Shown piece by piece: positions 11,787 through 21,640 of a DNA stretch of 64,000 nucleotides. A model generated the notes under the pieces. It was not told the DNA's origin. It did not search any database and was given only the letters and a program-made list of their open reading frames with translations. A program made the position numbers and the translations under genes. Position 1 is the first letter of the stretch. Each line of letters opens with the position of its first letter. The stretch is taken from positions 85,107,525 through 85,171,524 of the forward strand of contig CM043958.1 in NCBI GenBank assembly GCA_014529385.2, given 5' to 3'. Source of the stretch: Adiantum capillus-veneris (Eukaryota > Streptophyta > Polypodiopsida > Polypodiales > Pteridaceae).

Positions 11787-13190
11787 CCATACTCTTACTA
11801 ACCCTATGCTTGATGACTAGGTGCTTAAGCAAGTAGGGGGCCAAGTTTCTGATCTTGGAGAATTTCTATGACGTGGATGGTTTATTCTTCACAAAACCAA
11901 ATGACCTAGCTTTGGCAATATCAGACCTAACAAAATTCAAACTCAAAGAGCAGGTTTAGCTCAAGATTTGTATAAAAGCTTACCACAAACCAACCAATAA
12001 GAAAGTGCTAGCTTTTGAATGTTGGGTCCACCCTAACTTGGAGAGGATTGGTCGTGAGGATCCTTGCCCAATGTGCTTCAAATCAAGATTTGAGAAGAAT
12101 TGGAGCACTTAACAAATACATTTATTCTACATCTAGAAATTAATTGTTAAGGTGGAGGGTTGGGAGTTTGGTTTACATGTAGTGTAACCATTGATCAATA
12201 GACAAAATTGAATCTATGATCATATCTAAATATCTTGTTAATGTGTTGGGCAAGAGACAAAGAGATTAAAAACCCCTCATCAGACAAGTGACTCTCCGCT
12301 AGTCAAAGGAGAGACCTAGGTGGATCTATAGCACTGTTGGTGGAGAGGATGACATAAAGAATGATGGGGTTGACCAAGAGGTGAAATTTATAGACAAAGG
12401 AGAAAGCTATGTGGATCTACAACAATGTTGGTGAAGAGGATGACGCAATAAATGATGGGCTAGCTGAAAGTTATAGACCTTGGTTGCACTCTAGAGGGCA
12501 TAGAGGAGAATCTAGAGATAGATGAATCAATAAATAGAGCAAGCAAACATTTCGATGCAATTGTTAAATTTCACCTTAGAGTGAAACATTATAGTGGTTG
12601 ATGGAGTGATTGTTTTCTTTTGATGTATGTGATAATTGTCTCAAATGCCTCAAAATCTCGCCTTGAAAGACTATAAAGCATTATTTCTCTCACTCGTCAT
12701 ATAAATTATACTTTTTCAAAGAGGGCCTTCACTAGAATGGGGGGGGGCAACTACCTCTACTAACATAATCTCATCAAGGATAGAGAGTTTTTTGCAAATG
12801 AATATGTGAGATTGTCGTGAAAGGGTCTAAAGATTGCTAACATAATATGTTTCATTGGACTAAGAATATCTCATAATCAATAACTCTAATGAATGTTTTT
12901 TCCACAAAGGATGTGCCAAAGTTTCTTCTAGATTATTTTATAATCCCATATCAACTTTGTGATTCAAAACCTATATGTTGATGTTTTTACACATCCTAGA
13001 TTCATGCTTTGCTAATTGTGGATTACTAACACTCATGTACATAAGTGCATAGTATTAAATCAAAATTCAACTTTTCTCACGAACATTGCTTTAGACAAAC
13101 AACATGGGTCATTTTGATTCATGGTTGAGGATTTTGGTTGAATTTTATGTAGTATGGTTACCCATAGATCAACATGTATCCCCCAATTAA
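11501..13190. other. Non-coding, includes (GA)n at 11727-11785
   Basis: No gene or RNA recognised. There is a (GA)n tract at 11727-11785. The rest is AT-rich sequence with stops in all frames, possibly decayed retroelement body. Confidence 0.5.
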
Positions 13191-13194
13191 AGAA

Positions 13195-13650
13195 TAGGGC
13201 CGTGAGATTGAGCAAAAACCCCTACTATGCCATAATCTTACCATACAAAGTTGGTGGATTGTAGACTCTATCTATGACTACATTTTGAATCTATCCCAAA
13301 TTGCTAAAAGATTCATATCTGTAGATATTAATAAATTCCACTCATCACTCACATGAATAAACTTATCTCTATTGCCTTTGAGCTTGCACCCTCGCAGTTT
13401 ACATCCTTTAAGTACCTTCAAACTGAATGTATAGAGGGAATCTTGTCTACTCATGCATATATTTTCTGACTATCCTTTGACCTCAAAAACACCATTGCTC
13501 TCAATATGTGGTTGATAAAACATAATGTCATGTTTATCCAATGCTAAGGAAAAATCTTTAAACAATCTAATGGTATATCTATGGGTCTTGCTTGTTCACC
13601 ACCCTTATGTAATCTATACATACACTCAGTTAAAGACGACTACACTACAT
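13195..13650 (+). pseudogene. Decayed reverse transcriptase, Penelope-like motif B
   Basis: Two plus-strand frames carry RT-like blocks. The first is a motif-A-like RFISVDINKF near 13305-13335. The second, after a frame change, is NMWLIKHNVMF and then KIFKQSNGISMGLACSPP followed by LCNLYIHSV (about 13550-13635). The Q-x2-G-I-x-M-G-x2-x-S-P pattern followed by a short LxNLY block fits Penelope-like and related endonuclease-bearing retroelements better than LINEs (GxxQGxPLSP) or Ty3 elements. The YxDD motif is not preserved and no GIY-YIG domain was found. Family assignment is tentative. Confidence 0.35.
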
Positions 13651-14547
13651 CATAAGCCAAATGACATGATGAAGACATAAGATATTTCCATCTTTGCAAT
13701 AGTTTCCCTCTCTCCTTCGTGGTCACAACCACATTTTATGAAGAGCATGAGGACATTCCATAGTTGGATAGTGTACTTGGAGTCCTTGCTTAAGGTAGAA
13801 AAGATGCCTTTAACCCTAATAAACATCCTACAGTAGCATTGCATCCATATGTTTGAAAAGCATTCATCCTTATCTCTATCACTGATAATTTTTAATAGTA
13901 GCCCTTCTGTGAGTGGGGCAAGAGGGGAAAATTATCCATAGTCCATGCCTTGTGATTAGCAGTTGCAAATAAAACTTTCAAACAAGAGGGGGGGGAGGGG
14001 GTATGGAGGGGTCAGTGTACTATTCAAAAGGTTTCTTTGCCGTACCTATGGCAAGGCAAGAAGCTTAAAAAAATTACTTGGTTAGCCACAACAACTTCCT
14101 CCTCATCTAGCTCATCAGGGATGAGAGCTCTACATATAGTCGTTGTAGGAGAGAGAGAAAGAGACGGTGCATCTTGCAGCATTGGTTTTTCTTTTTCAAA
14201 TAATAGGTCATTCCTTAACTTTTTGTCTTGGCCCTCCATGAATGGGCACATGAGGTGGGGGAAGCTCTCAAGCCATTCCAAATACGGTCTAATCTCTCTC
14301 TCTATTTATTGCAAACCATGTGGATGCATCAAGAAAAGTAAGCAATAATAGATTTGGCCATCCTTCTACAAAGGCATAATATCTAGCTCAACTAGTGTAG
14401 TATGAAAGGCTTTATATTCTAGGCAAAGCAATAAAACCTAGACTATTAATGGAGGTGGGGGTAGGAGCCCATGGTACCCAAGTTGGATAAGTGCATGAGA
14501 CCATCCTTCAGTTTGTGGAATAAACGTCCTTTCTTAGTTGTTAGCCA
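13651..14547. other. No recognised feature
   Basis: AT-rich sequence with one Ser-rich open stretch at 14037-14348 that I do not regard as a gene. It may be the decayed 3' part of the preceding element. Confidence 0.4.
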
Positions 14548-14830
14548 TCGTGGAATATTGTCGTTGACAATGACAATTTTCCATATACTATAAGATTGTT
14601 ACCATATACATGTGGTAGTGATGTGTGTGAACACACTTAAATTAGGATCACCGGGACATTTTTTCCCTTACTAGGAGGTTTTTTCCCCCATGCATTGAAT
14701 ATACGCCCATCACTCTAGGGTTATCTTATCTTTCCATTGCACACTAAGTAATACACTCTCTGTTGAGTGCCTTGAGCTTCCTTTGTATTCTCCAAGTTGT
14801 GTGCATTTCCCTGCAATCCTAATTCCAACA
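14548..14830 (+). repeat. Ty1/copia 5' LTR (about 283 bp)
   Basis: It ends ATTCCAACA and begins with a 9-mer (TCGTGGAAT) that differs at two positions from the inverse of that end (TGTTGGAAT), the usual copia terminal inverted repeat. It is followed by a primer-site-like sequence and a copia gag. The start is inferred from the inverted repeat. Confidence 0.6.
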
Positions 14831-14831
14831 A

Positions 14832-14845
14832 TTGATATCAAAGCA
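14832..14845 (+). other. Mutated initiator tRNA-Met primer site (copia)
   Basis: TTGATATCAAAGCA corresponds to TTGGTATCAGAGCA with two substitutions and lies directly after the LTR end. Confidence 0.6.
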
Positions 14846-15109
14846 AGTTGCATCCTCCCGAGCTTAGTCACCAACAGCTCTAGCACATGCATGCTCACTT
14901 TCTTCGATTTCTGTGAGTTTTGGTGTGCCTCAATAGGTTGACAAATACTTCTATTTCCACTACAAGCAGTGCTGTGTAGGCAATTTTGTCATTTTGTGCA
15001 TAACAGGTCCCTTATAGTCTTCTACGAGTTGTGCTATATGGCACATGTTGGTCCCGCTTCATTTCTCCTCTTTTTGGGCAGTTTTTCACATCAGGTATAG
15101 GCATTTGCC

Positions 15110-15540
15110 ATGGCTAACAACAGCATAGATGTTTTCAAGATAGATGGGGATAATTACCCTATGTGGGCTTATATAATGCAACATGTCCTTGTGTCAAAGG
15201 GCGTTTGGAATATTCTACAAGGCATTGATGAACATCCTGGTTCTGAGAATGTAGGCGATGTTGAGGATATTGCAGGTTTTGGTGGCAGGTTTGTTGCTGC
15301 TAGATCTCTTTTTCCTACGAATGAGCAAGCTCGTTGGGATGTAAGAGATGCGCAGGCTCATGCATTGATTTTGTTGTCTATGAAGCGCACTATTACTCCT
15401 CACATTCATTCAGCAAAATCTACAAAATAAGCTTGGGATATTCTGGCTGGTCTTTATGCAAGTCGTAATGAGGCTAAAATTGCATTGATGCGTAAAGAGC
15501 TAAAGTCAAAGATTATGCATGAGCAAGATGAGATGGTGTA
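15110..15540 (+). pseudogene. Ty1/copia gag N-terminus, truncated
   Basis: The ORF starts at ATG 15110, MANNSIDVFKIDGDNYPMWA, matching the DUF4219/UBN2-type gag of plant copia elements. Later blocks are GVWNILQGIDEHP, ARWDVRDAQAHALILLSMKR and, after a TAA at 15428, AWDILAGLYASRNEAKIALM and KELKSKIMHEQDEM. Copia gag forms the particle and precedes protease-integrase-RT-RNase H. None of those follow, because the element breaks at about 15540 where unrelated sequence begins. Confidence 0.8.
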
Positions 15541-16387
15541 AGGAGGTAGTCATAGCATAGGATAACTCTGACAAAAGTATCAATCTGAAGAGAGCATCAC
15601 CTAGGTAGGGCATGGAAACATCACACAACAAAGTGTGAGAGCGTCATCGGACACAATGAATAAGAGGATTCAAGGGGTCCTTCTTCCCATCGTAGAGAGA
15701 AGCCATGGATGGGGCTTTCTCTAATCAAACACGCAATCCTAATCATTAATCACTTTGCACACAATCATGTGATTGAAATTTGCCTCCACATCAATCACCC
15801 TAATCACAACTCTTAATCACATACCTACACTAGCATGCAATTAACACGCCTACTTCACATTAGTGTGGCCAATCCGGTCCATTCCCTCAATGCTACTACG
15901 CGCACATACACTAATCACACACTTTATAGATTGAGAAAGAGAAGGAAGGCATAGCCTTCACACACCATTGCCAATGGTGTGGATAGGAGAGATTAATTAA
16001 GAAAGCATTAGAGATCTAGCATTACACTTTCTCATTCCACATAATCAAGAACAAAGAAGACTAATAAGAAAGAAAGTGCATTTGGTTATTAGAAATCAAG
16101 AGCTACATGGGCATGGAAAGACCATGAACCTTATGACCATTAACTCTACAAAGAGGAGTCCTCACCTAAGAATGAGTTATCTTTTAGCATAGGGATCTTT
16201 TATAAGCATGGACCTCAAGTCATTATGCATTACAATTGAGTTAAGCCCTTAGCCTTAGTCTATACAAATTGGAACTCCTAAATGAATCCAAGACCTTATA
16301 CAATGTGAATAGGAAATATTGTGCACATCAATAGCACATCCCCAACTTGGTGCACAATCGGTGTAGCATGTGTTAGCCACTAGTAAC
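15537..16387 (-). repeat. Candidate LTR on the minus strand
   Basis: Read on the minus strand, a purine run AGGAGGGGGGAA (16389-16400) precedes TGTTACTAGTGG, the layout of a polypurine tract followed by a 3' LTR. The other end near 15537 gives ...TTACA. The copia gag is interrupted exactly there. No second LTR copy was identified, so this stays tentative. Confidence 0.3.
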
Positions 16388-18650
16388 ATTCCCCCCTCCT
16401 AATCTGGCGCACGTTGTTGTGTGCCGCTGAAGCAAAGCACGGTGACATGGTAGAAAGCACATCCATGGAGGAATGTTGAGCTACAAAACATAACTCAATT
16501 CATGAGTTTCAAAGGCCAACAAAGATGAATAAAACATGAAGTGCGATGAAAGATTATGAAAAGTGAATTTTTGCTTCTAAAAGATGGATCCATCATAGCC
16601 AAAAACTAAACCACATAAAGCAAAAAAAAACACCTAAACTATCATACATAGAAAAACACCTAAACTATCATTGAAAAAAGTAAAGCACATCACAAGGCTA
16701 CCATCCCAAGGCAAGTCAAGCTATGACTCTTGGCTCCTTGAACCCTCAAGGAGGTGTTCCAAGAGTTTACTAACCTACTAAGGTGACGACAAATCCCCAT
16801 CAGCCTAGGACATCGATTTAGGGCCTTGACCAAGCGAGCCAAGGCGATTCCCCTTGCCTACCAACAATTGCCAATAAGGCACTAGGCCTAACAAAGACAC
16901 AAACATAACATACAAATTTCCTTTTCGTGTGTCTATTAGCATTTGTGCTACTCTTTTTTGATTCATTTCTTTATTTTTTTGCATTGTTTATTTCTTCCAT
17001 AATGAGATAGGCTTATGAAAAATGGACTAAGGGACTAAAGGCTTAATCATAGCCCTAGGTCATATAAGAAATGAGTGGATTATTAAGACAATCACTAAGA
17101 GTTTAGGACTAACAAGCAATGATCCTACATTAACCTAAGGTCAAGGTCAATTACCCATGATTATCACACATAAAGCCAAATTTTTAATGAGTTTGATATT
17201 CACAAAGCAAAGTGTTGAAACTTTCATGTATGCTTAGCTTTTGAAAATGAAAGGAACCATAGCTTAAATGCAAATATACTTAATCCGAGCATACAAGGAG
17301 TACAAAGATAAAAAAGAGCATAGCATGGAAGGATTTCACCTATTCGTGCTCTTTGAGCATCCTTGAGCAATGCAACCACTCTTGTGTAGAAGCCTCTTGA
17401 TTATTTTTATTTGCAAGCCAAGCTTCTTGAAGCTAAGTGTAAGCAAACACAAGATCCAAAAACCATTTATTGAAAGCCAAGAAAAACGCACCAAAAACAT
17501 TATTAAATCGTAGTCTCATATACCCAAATATACCAAATGGAAAAAACCCTAGGAAAAAAAATTGTCTTTCATTATGCACATGATGCTCTTTAGTAGCAAA
17601 TATATCTATGCATACACACCAAGAATGAGAGAGAAAATGCTTCTACCTAAGCAAAAATTGCAATGTTAAAACCTCTCGAGCATGATAAAAAGTTGATAGT
17701 CACTAGCTCAAATGAAAATTTAAACGTTAAGTCAAGCTATGAGCTAGAACTAATGCAACTTTTAAGTGAAATGAAGTGGCTCTTGAAAGCCAAATAATGC
17801 AATATAAACTTTCTCAAAAAGTTGGCTAACAACTAGCTCCATGAACTTTTACAATTTTAGAGCAAGCTATGCAACTTTTGATGGAATGAAAGTTAATGGC
17901 TCTTAATAGACAATTTTTTTGAGTTAATGCAATTCCACCTCCCATCATGGATCAATGAAAGCTCGTGTCTTCCTACAACCCTTTAACATAACGCTCAATT
18001 GTTAGTGCCAAAGATTTTTGCATACATATTAAGCGCTAAAAATGCATCAAGCAATGTCAAGCCAAATGTTAATGCAATTTCTTTGACTAAATATCAATGC
18101 ATCATCCAAGTATAGTGCTCAAAAAGTGAAACCCACATGCAATCAAGAAGAAATTTTCATTTAGTGCAATGAGAATGTCAATCAAACAAAGCACTAAAAG
18201 AATGCTCATACCAAAAATTTTGTGCATTGAAGCTCATTTATGCATGAAATTCCATATACTATCATACACTCGAGGCTCACACAACAAATATTGCATTCAC
18301 AGGAAAAGAGAGACAAAGCTTATGGATAAAGTGAATTCAAAACTTTCTTGAGGCAAGTCAAAGCTTGAGTTGGTCCCCTTGGTAAATATCCCTCCAAAAT
18401 AATGCTCCATTTTTAATGCAAAAAAATATTTGCAATCAAAACAAGCACTAAAAAGATCATTCTTAATCTCAAACCTCAAAATTTTAGTCCAATCTCATAG
18501 CCATTCACCCATATTTGATGCTCAAATATAGCACATTTGGCATGCATAGTAGAGAGAGGGAGAGAGATAAAGTAGAATTTCAATTGCTTTGAGTGGTCAA
18601 CCAGCACCCAATTGGCCGATACCGCTTCAAATACCATTCTACAGCTAGTG
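16388..18650. other. AT-rich non-coding stretch, possible non-coding retroelement interior
   Basis: No ORF of substance. The purine run at its left end (minus strand) and a diverged primer-site look-alike at about 18628-18642 (minus: TGGTATTTGAAGC) would suit a large non-coding retrotransposon derivative, but the far LTR is not demonstrable. Confidence 0.25.
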
Positions 18651-18652
18651 CC

Positions 18653-19036
18653 TTAAAGCATCTTGACATTGAAATCAAACACAAGCTCAACCATGCAAAC
18701 ATCCTCTTCATTGGCTACGAGATTGGCTAATCTTGCTTTCAAACTTCTTTGATTATTTATTTTATTTTTTTCAAATTTACTGGCCAGCTCAAGCTCATCC
18801 AAGTCATTCAAAGAGAACAATTCATTTTTTGTCTTGGATAGGCGGAGGGTGAGAACCTCCCCTTCTCTTTTAAAAATTAAAAAGGAACTCTTTAAAAAAA
18901 TAAATGCTTTGTCTTCTTCTAATGGCGGGCTATTGCTTGCATGCACCTGCGGACGTGACAGAGATGCAATCAAGGCGAGCACGGGTAGAGGAGGAGATGA
19001 GCTAAGACTTTGTTTGCTTAATTGTGTGTGTTTCAA
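18653..19036 (-). CDS. Unrecognised 127-codon ORF next to the CACTA end
   Basis: The minus-strand frame encodes a Ser/Pro-rich N-terminus and an acidic, helical C-terminus (LNDLDELELASKFEKNKINN). It lies immediately outside the CACTA terminus at 19054. No family recognised. It may be a real small gene, a captured exon or chance. Confidence 0.2.
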   Translation of the reverse strand: MKHTQLSKQSLSSSPPLPVLALIASLSRPQVHASNSPPLEEDKAFIFLKSSFLIFKREGEVLTLRLSKTKNELFSLNDLDELELASKFEKNKINNQRSLKARLANLVANEEDVCMVELVFDFNVKML

Positions 19037-19086
19037 TCACTCACAAGCGGTGTCACTACAAGAGGTTGTGTGCACTTGTGACGTTT

Positions 19087-19285
19087 TTAGCGACAAAAAT
19101 ACATTGGGTTTTTATACTCCCCGATGTCGCTAAGACCGTCGCTAATAGCATCGGTACGTGAACGTCGCTATGAGAGTCGCTAAAACCATCACTATAATTG
19201 TCGCTATATAGCGATGCATGTAGCGATGCTAATAGCCAGGCTTACAGGCTACCTATAGCGACGTTGCAGAGCCTTATATAGCGAC
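19087..19285. repeat. CACTA subterminal repeats, left end
   Basis: At least eight copies of GTCGCTA or its complement TAGCGAC in about 200 bp, in both orientations, as is usual for CACTA transposase-binding regions. Confidence 0.75.
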
Positions 19286-19756
19286 ACCCGAGAGTAAAAA
19301 AAATTGGTGGCAATGCATTGAATGCCCTACCACCCATCAACCATATTGAATGTTTCAATAATAGAGTAAACCTAAATGAATCCAAGATAAGCCCAGATTC
19401 ACCTTTGAAAGAGAGTGCAAGGTATAGACCCAAAGTAGTCACCCACATACAAGACAATATAACCATTAACTCCATCATCCATAGTATTGTTTGTAAAATA
19501 AAGATACAAAACTTACAAAAGTAAATTGATGACAGTAAATCAATGACAATTTTACACATCATAGGCAAAATCACTTGAATGTTAAGTTTTGCAAATGTAA
19601 TAGTTACAATACCATTGTCATTATTGAGAAAATATACATGGTTTTCCTATAGTTACAAAAAGACATATACACATCATCTCATGATACATATGTTATGACA
19701 AAAGGAAACTAATGCTATCTAGCTATGGCTAGACTGACGTCGTTTAATTAGACGTC

Positions 19757-21121
19757 TCATCGCTCCAAAGCGGCGTATCTGTCGGATTCTACAAAAAAAA
19801 AAAAAACAATAACACAACTTTCTGTAAGTATAAACATATAATTTACAAAACAATAAAACAAATAGAAAGAGTAAACCCTAATACTAACCATGCCGCCGCG
19901 AGAACTCAGAATGTCCATCAGGGCGTTTAAGCCCTTTCTGCCTGGGTACTCACACTCGTACGGTGTGGGGTCACGTCCTGTCATCGACCGTTGTTCAAAA
20001 CATACAAAGAATCCATTATGTTAGAATTTAAAAGTACAAATAGATGTAACTACCAAACCTAAAGAGAAATGCGAAAACACTTACAAAAAGTCTCAAATGA
20101 TGCCCACCCACCGTTCCCCAAGTGGTGCGAGCTCCCTGCCTCTACTCGCGCTTTGGCTGCCTCCTTTTGTTGCTTCCACTTGTCAGGATTCTCGCGCGCT
20201 GCTCGCTTCACATTCTTCCAATCTTCTTTGGCCAGTCAATCTAGTATGTTACAACCATACTTTATTGTTTTTTGCACTTTAGAATGCTTGTGCTTGCAGT
20301 ATTCGCGCATTCGAACCTTCATCAGGTATTCATTGAAGCAGTCATCCCGTGTTGACATGGGAAACTCGTCATGCAACATGCTGATGACTCTGTCTTTTAA
20401 TCCACTTGGCACTTCACTCCAGGTGTTTAGTATGTAGTGTCTAAACACCTGAGAGCAAAGACTGCGCATGTGTGAGATCACCTTCTTGCCTTCATCATCC
20501 AAGATGATGCCGCTGCTGAAGTAGACGGAGTAAGGCAAGCCCTCTAGCCTGGACGTGTGAACATGGGTGTCCCAGCAGGGGTCTCTAGCGGCGTGTCGTT
20601 GGGGGTACGGACGTCAGGTGTCTCCACTGGAGTCTGGGCCATGAAGCGAGGAGTGTCGAGACTGGGGTGACTCACGGAGGAGTAGATAGTGGTATGTAGC
20701 CAGGAACGGCCGATAGTCGCACAAAACCTGGCATAGATGGCAATGTCGTGGCTGGTGTGGGAGCGAGAAAATAAGGGGAAGGTAAAGAGCCTCGTTGAAC
20801 ACGAGGCGGTGTCGAGGCATCAGCGGCGGCTTTCCCACAACAACCGCCGCCGCCACCAATAGAGTGTCGGTGCCTAGACGAGTGTGAAGATCGTCTCGTC
20901 GACACCGAAGCTTTGGAGCATGTTGAATGCTCCGAAACAGAGGGAGACGCTAAAGGAGTAGAATGACGTGATGGTGCTCCAGAGCGATGACGATCCTCGT
21001 ACCACTGCCTCTGTTGGGGTGACAAAGAAGAAAGAAACTCATCATCATCCATACTTGCATTAAACATACTAACATTTAATATTAATATTGAATGGAGAAG
21101 ATCCATACTTGCATTAAACAT
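19757..21121 (-). pseudogene. CACTA second gene: Ptta/En/Spm (Transposase_24-like) protein
   Basis: The minus-strand blocks start at MDDDEF within a Ser/His/Pro-rich disordered N-terminus (20672-21121, with SRHRHSIGGGGGCCG). They continue in another frame (20236-20538) with HMRSLCSQVFRHYILNTW, VPSGLKDRVISMLHDEF and YLMKVRMREYCKHKHSKV, the W...P..LK..I...L...F pattern of the plant En/Spm accessory domain. A last block is GRDPTPYECEYPGRKGLNAL. In En/Spm the second protein binds subterminal repeats and helps transposition. Frame changes suggest introns plus decay. Confidence 0.6.
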
Positions 21122-21157
21122 ATGAACATTTAATCTTAATATTGAATGGAGAAGAAA
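21048..21157. repeat. 55-bp direct tandem duplication
   Basis: A segment starting ATCCATACTTGCATTAAACA occurs at 21048 and again at 21103 with few changes (AACATTTAATATT versus AACATTTAATCTT). It lies at the 5' end of the CACTA second gene. Confidence 0.8.
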
Positions 21158-21280
21158 ACATGGACAAGTAGAGAGAGAGAGAGAGAGGACTCATAAAGGG
21201 GGAGGGATTCCTGTGTAGAGATATTCCTGTGAAGTTCTTGTGAATTTGTCTCCCGTGTGCATTCTATGTATCTTGTACAA

Positions 21281-21453
21281 ACACTGCGCTTCGAGTGTGA
21301 TGGAGACTGAGGCTGCAATCACGAAGGAGGTGATCCATCTCTGCTCATAGATGCTGCTCGCCCCTCCACTAGATCTAGTTGATCGAGTGAAAGAGACGGA
21401 TCACCTCCTTCGCGATTGCAGCCTCAGTCTCCATCGCACTTGGAGCGCAGTGT
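21281..21453. repeat. Foldback: 62-bp inverted repeat with 49-bp loop
   Basis: The left arm, 21281-21342, starts ACACTGCGCTTCGAGTGTGA. The right arm, 21392-21453, ends TCGCACTTGGAGCGCAGTGT and is its reverse complement with only a few mismatches. It lies between the two CACTA genes. Transcription through it on either strand would give a long hairpin. It could act as a transcript end, a small-RNA source or a nested foldback element. Confidence 0.85.
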
Positions 21454-21640
21454 CGTCGGCATATCAGACTTTCATGACACACCGAGGAGTGTCCCTGCTT
21501 GTGAGAACATACCTGGAGCATACGTACCTGGAGTGGACGCAATTACGATTAAACACAATTTACATTTCTCAAGTATAGCCACGTAATACAATATATATTG
21601 TAAAATGAAGCAAAATTGTTCAAATACAATGTTTATGGCT

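Noticed and set aside
18625-18645. Primer-binding site on the minus strand
   Set aside because: TGGTATTTGAAGC differs from the standard site and the sequence beyond it does not match the candidate LTR at 15537. Kept only as a hint.
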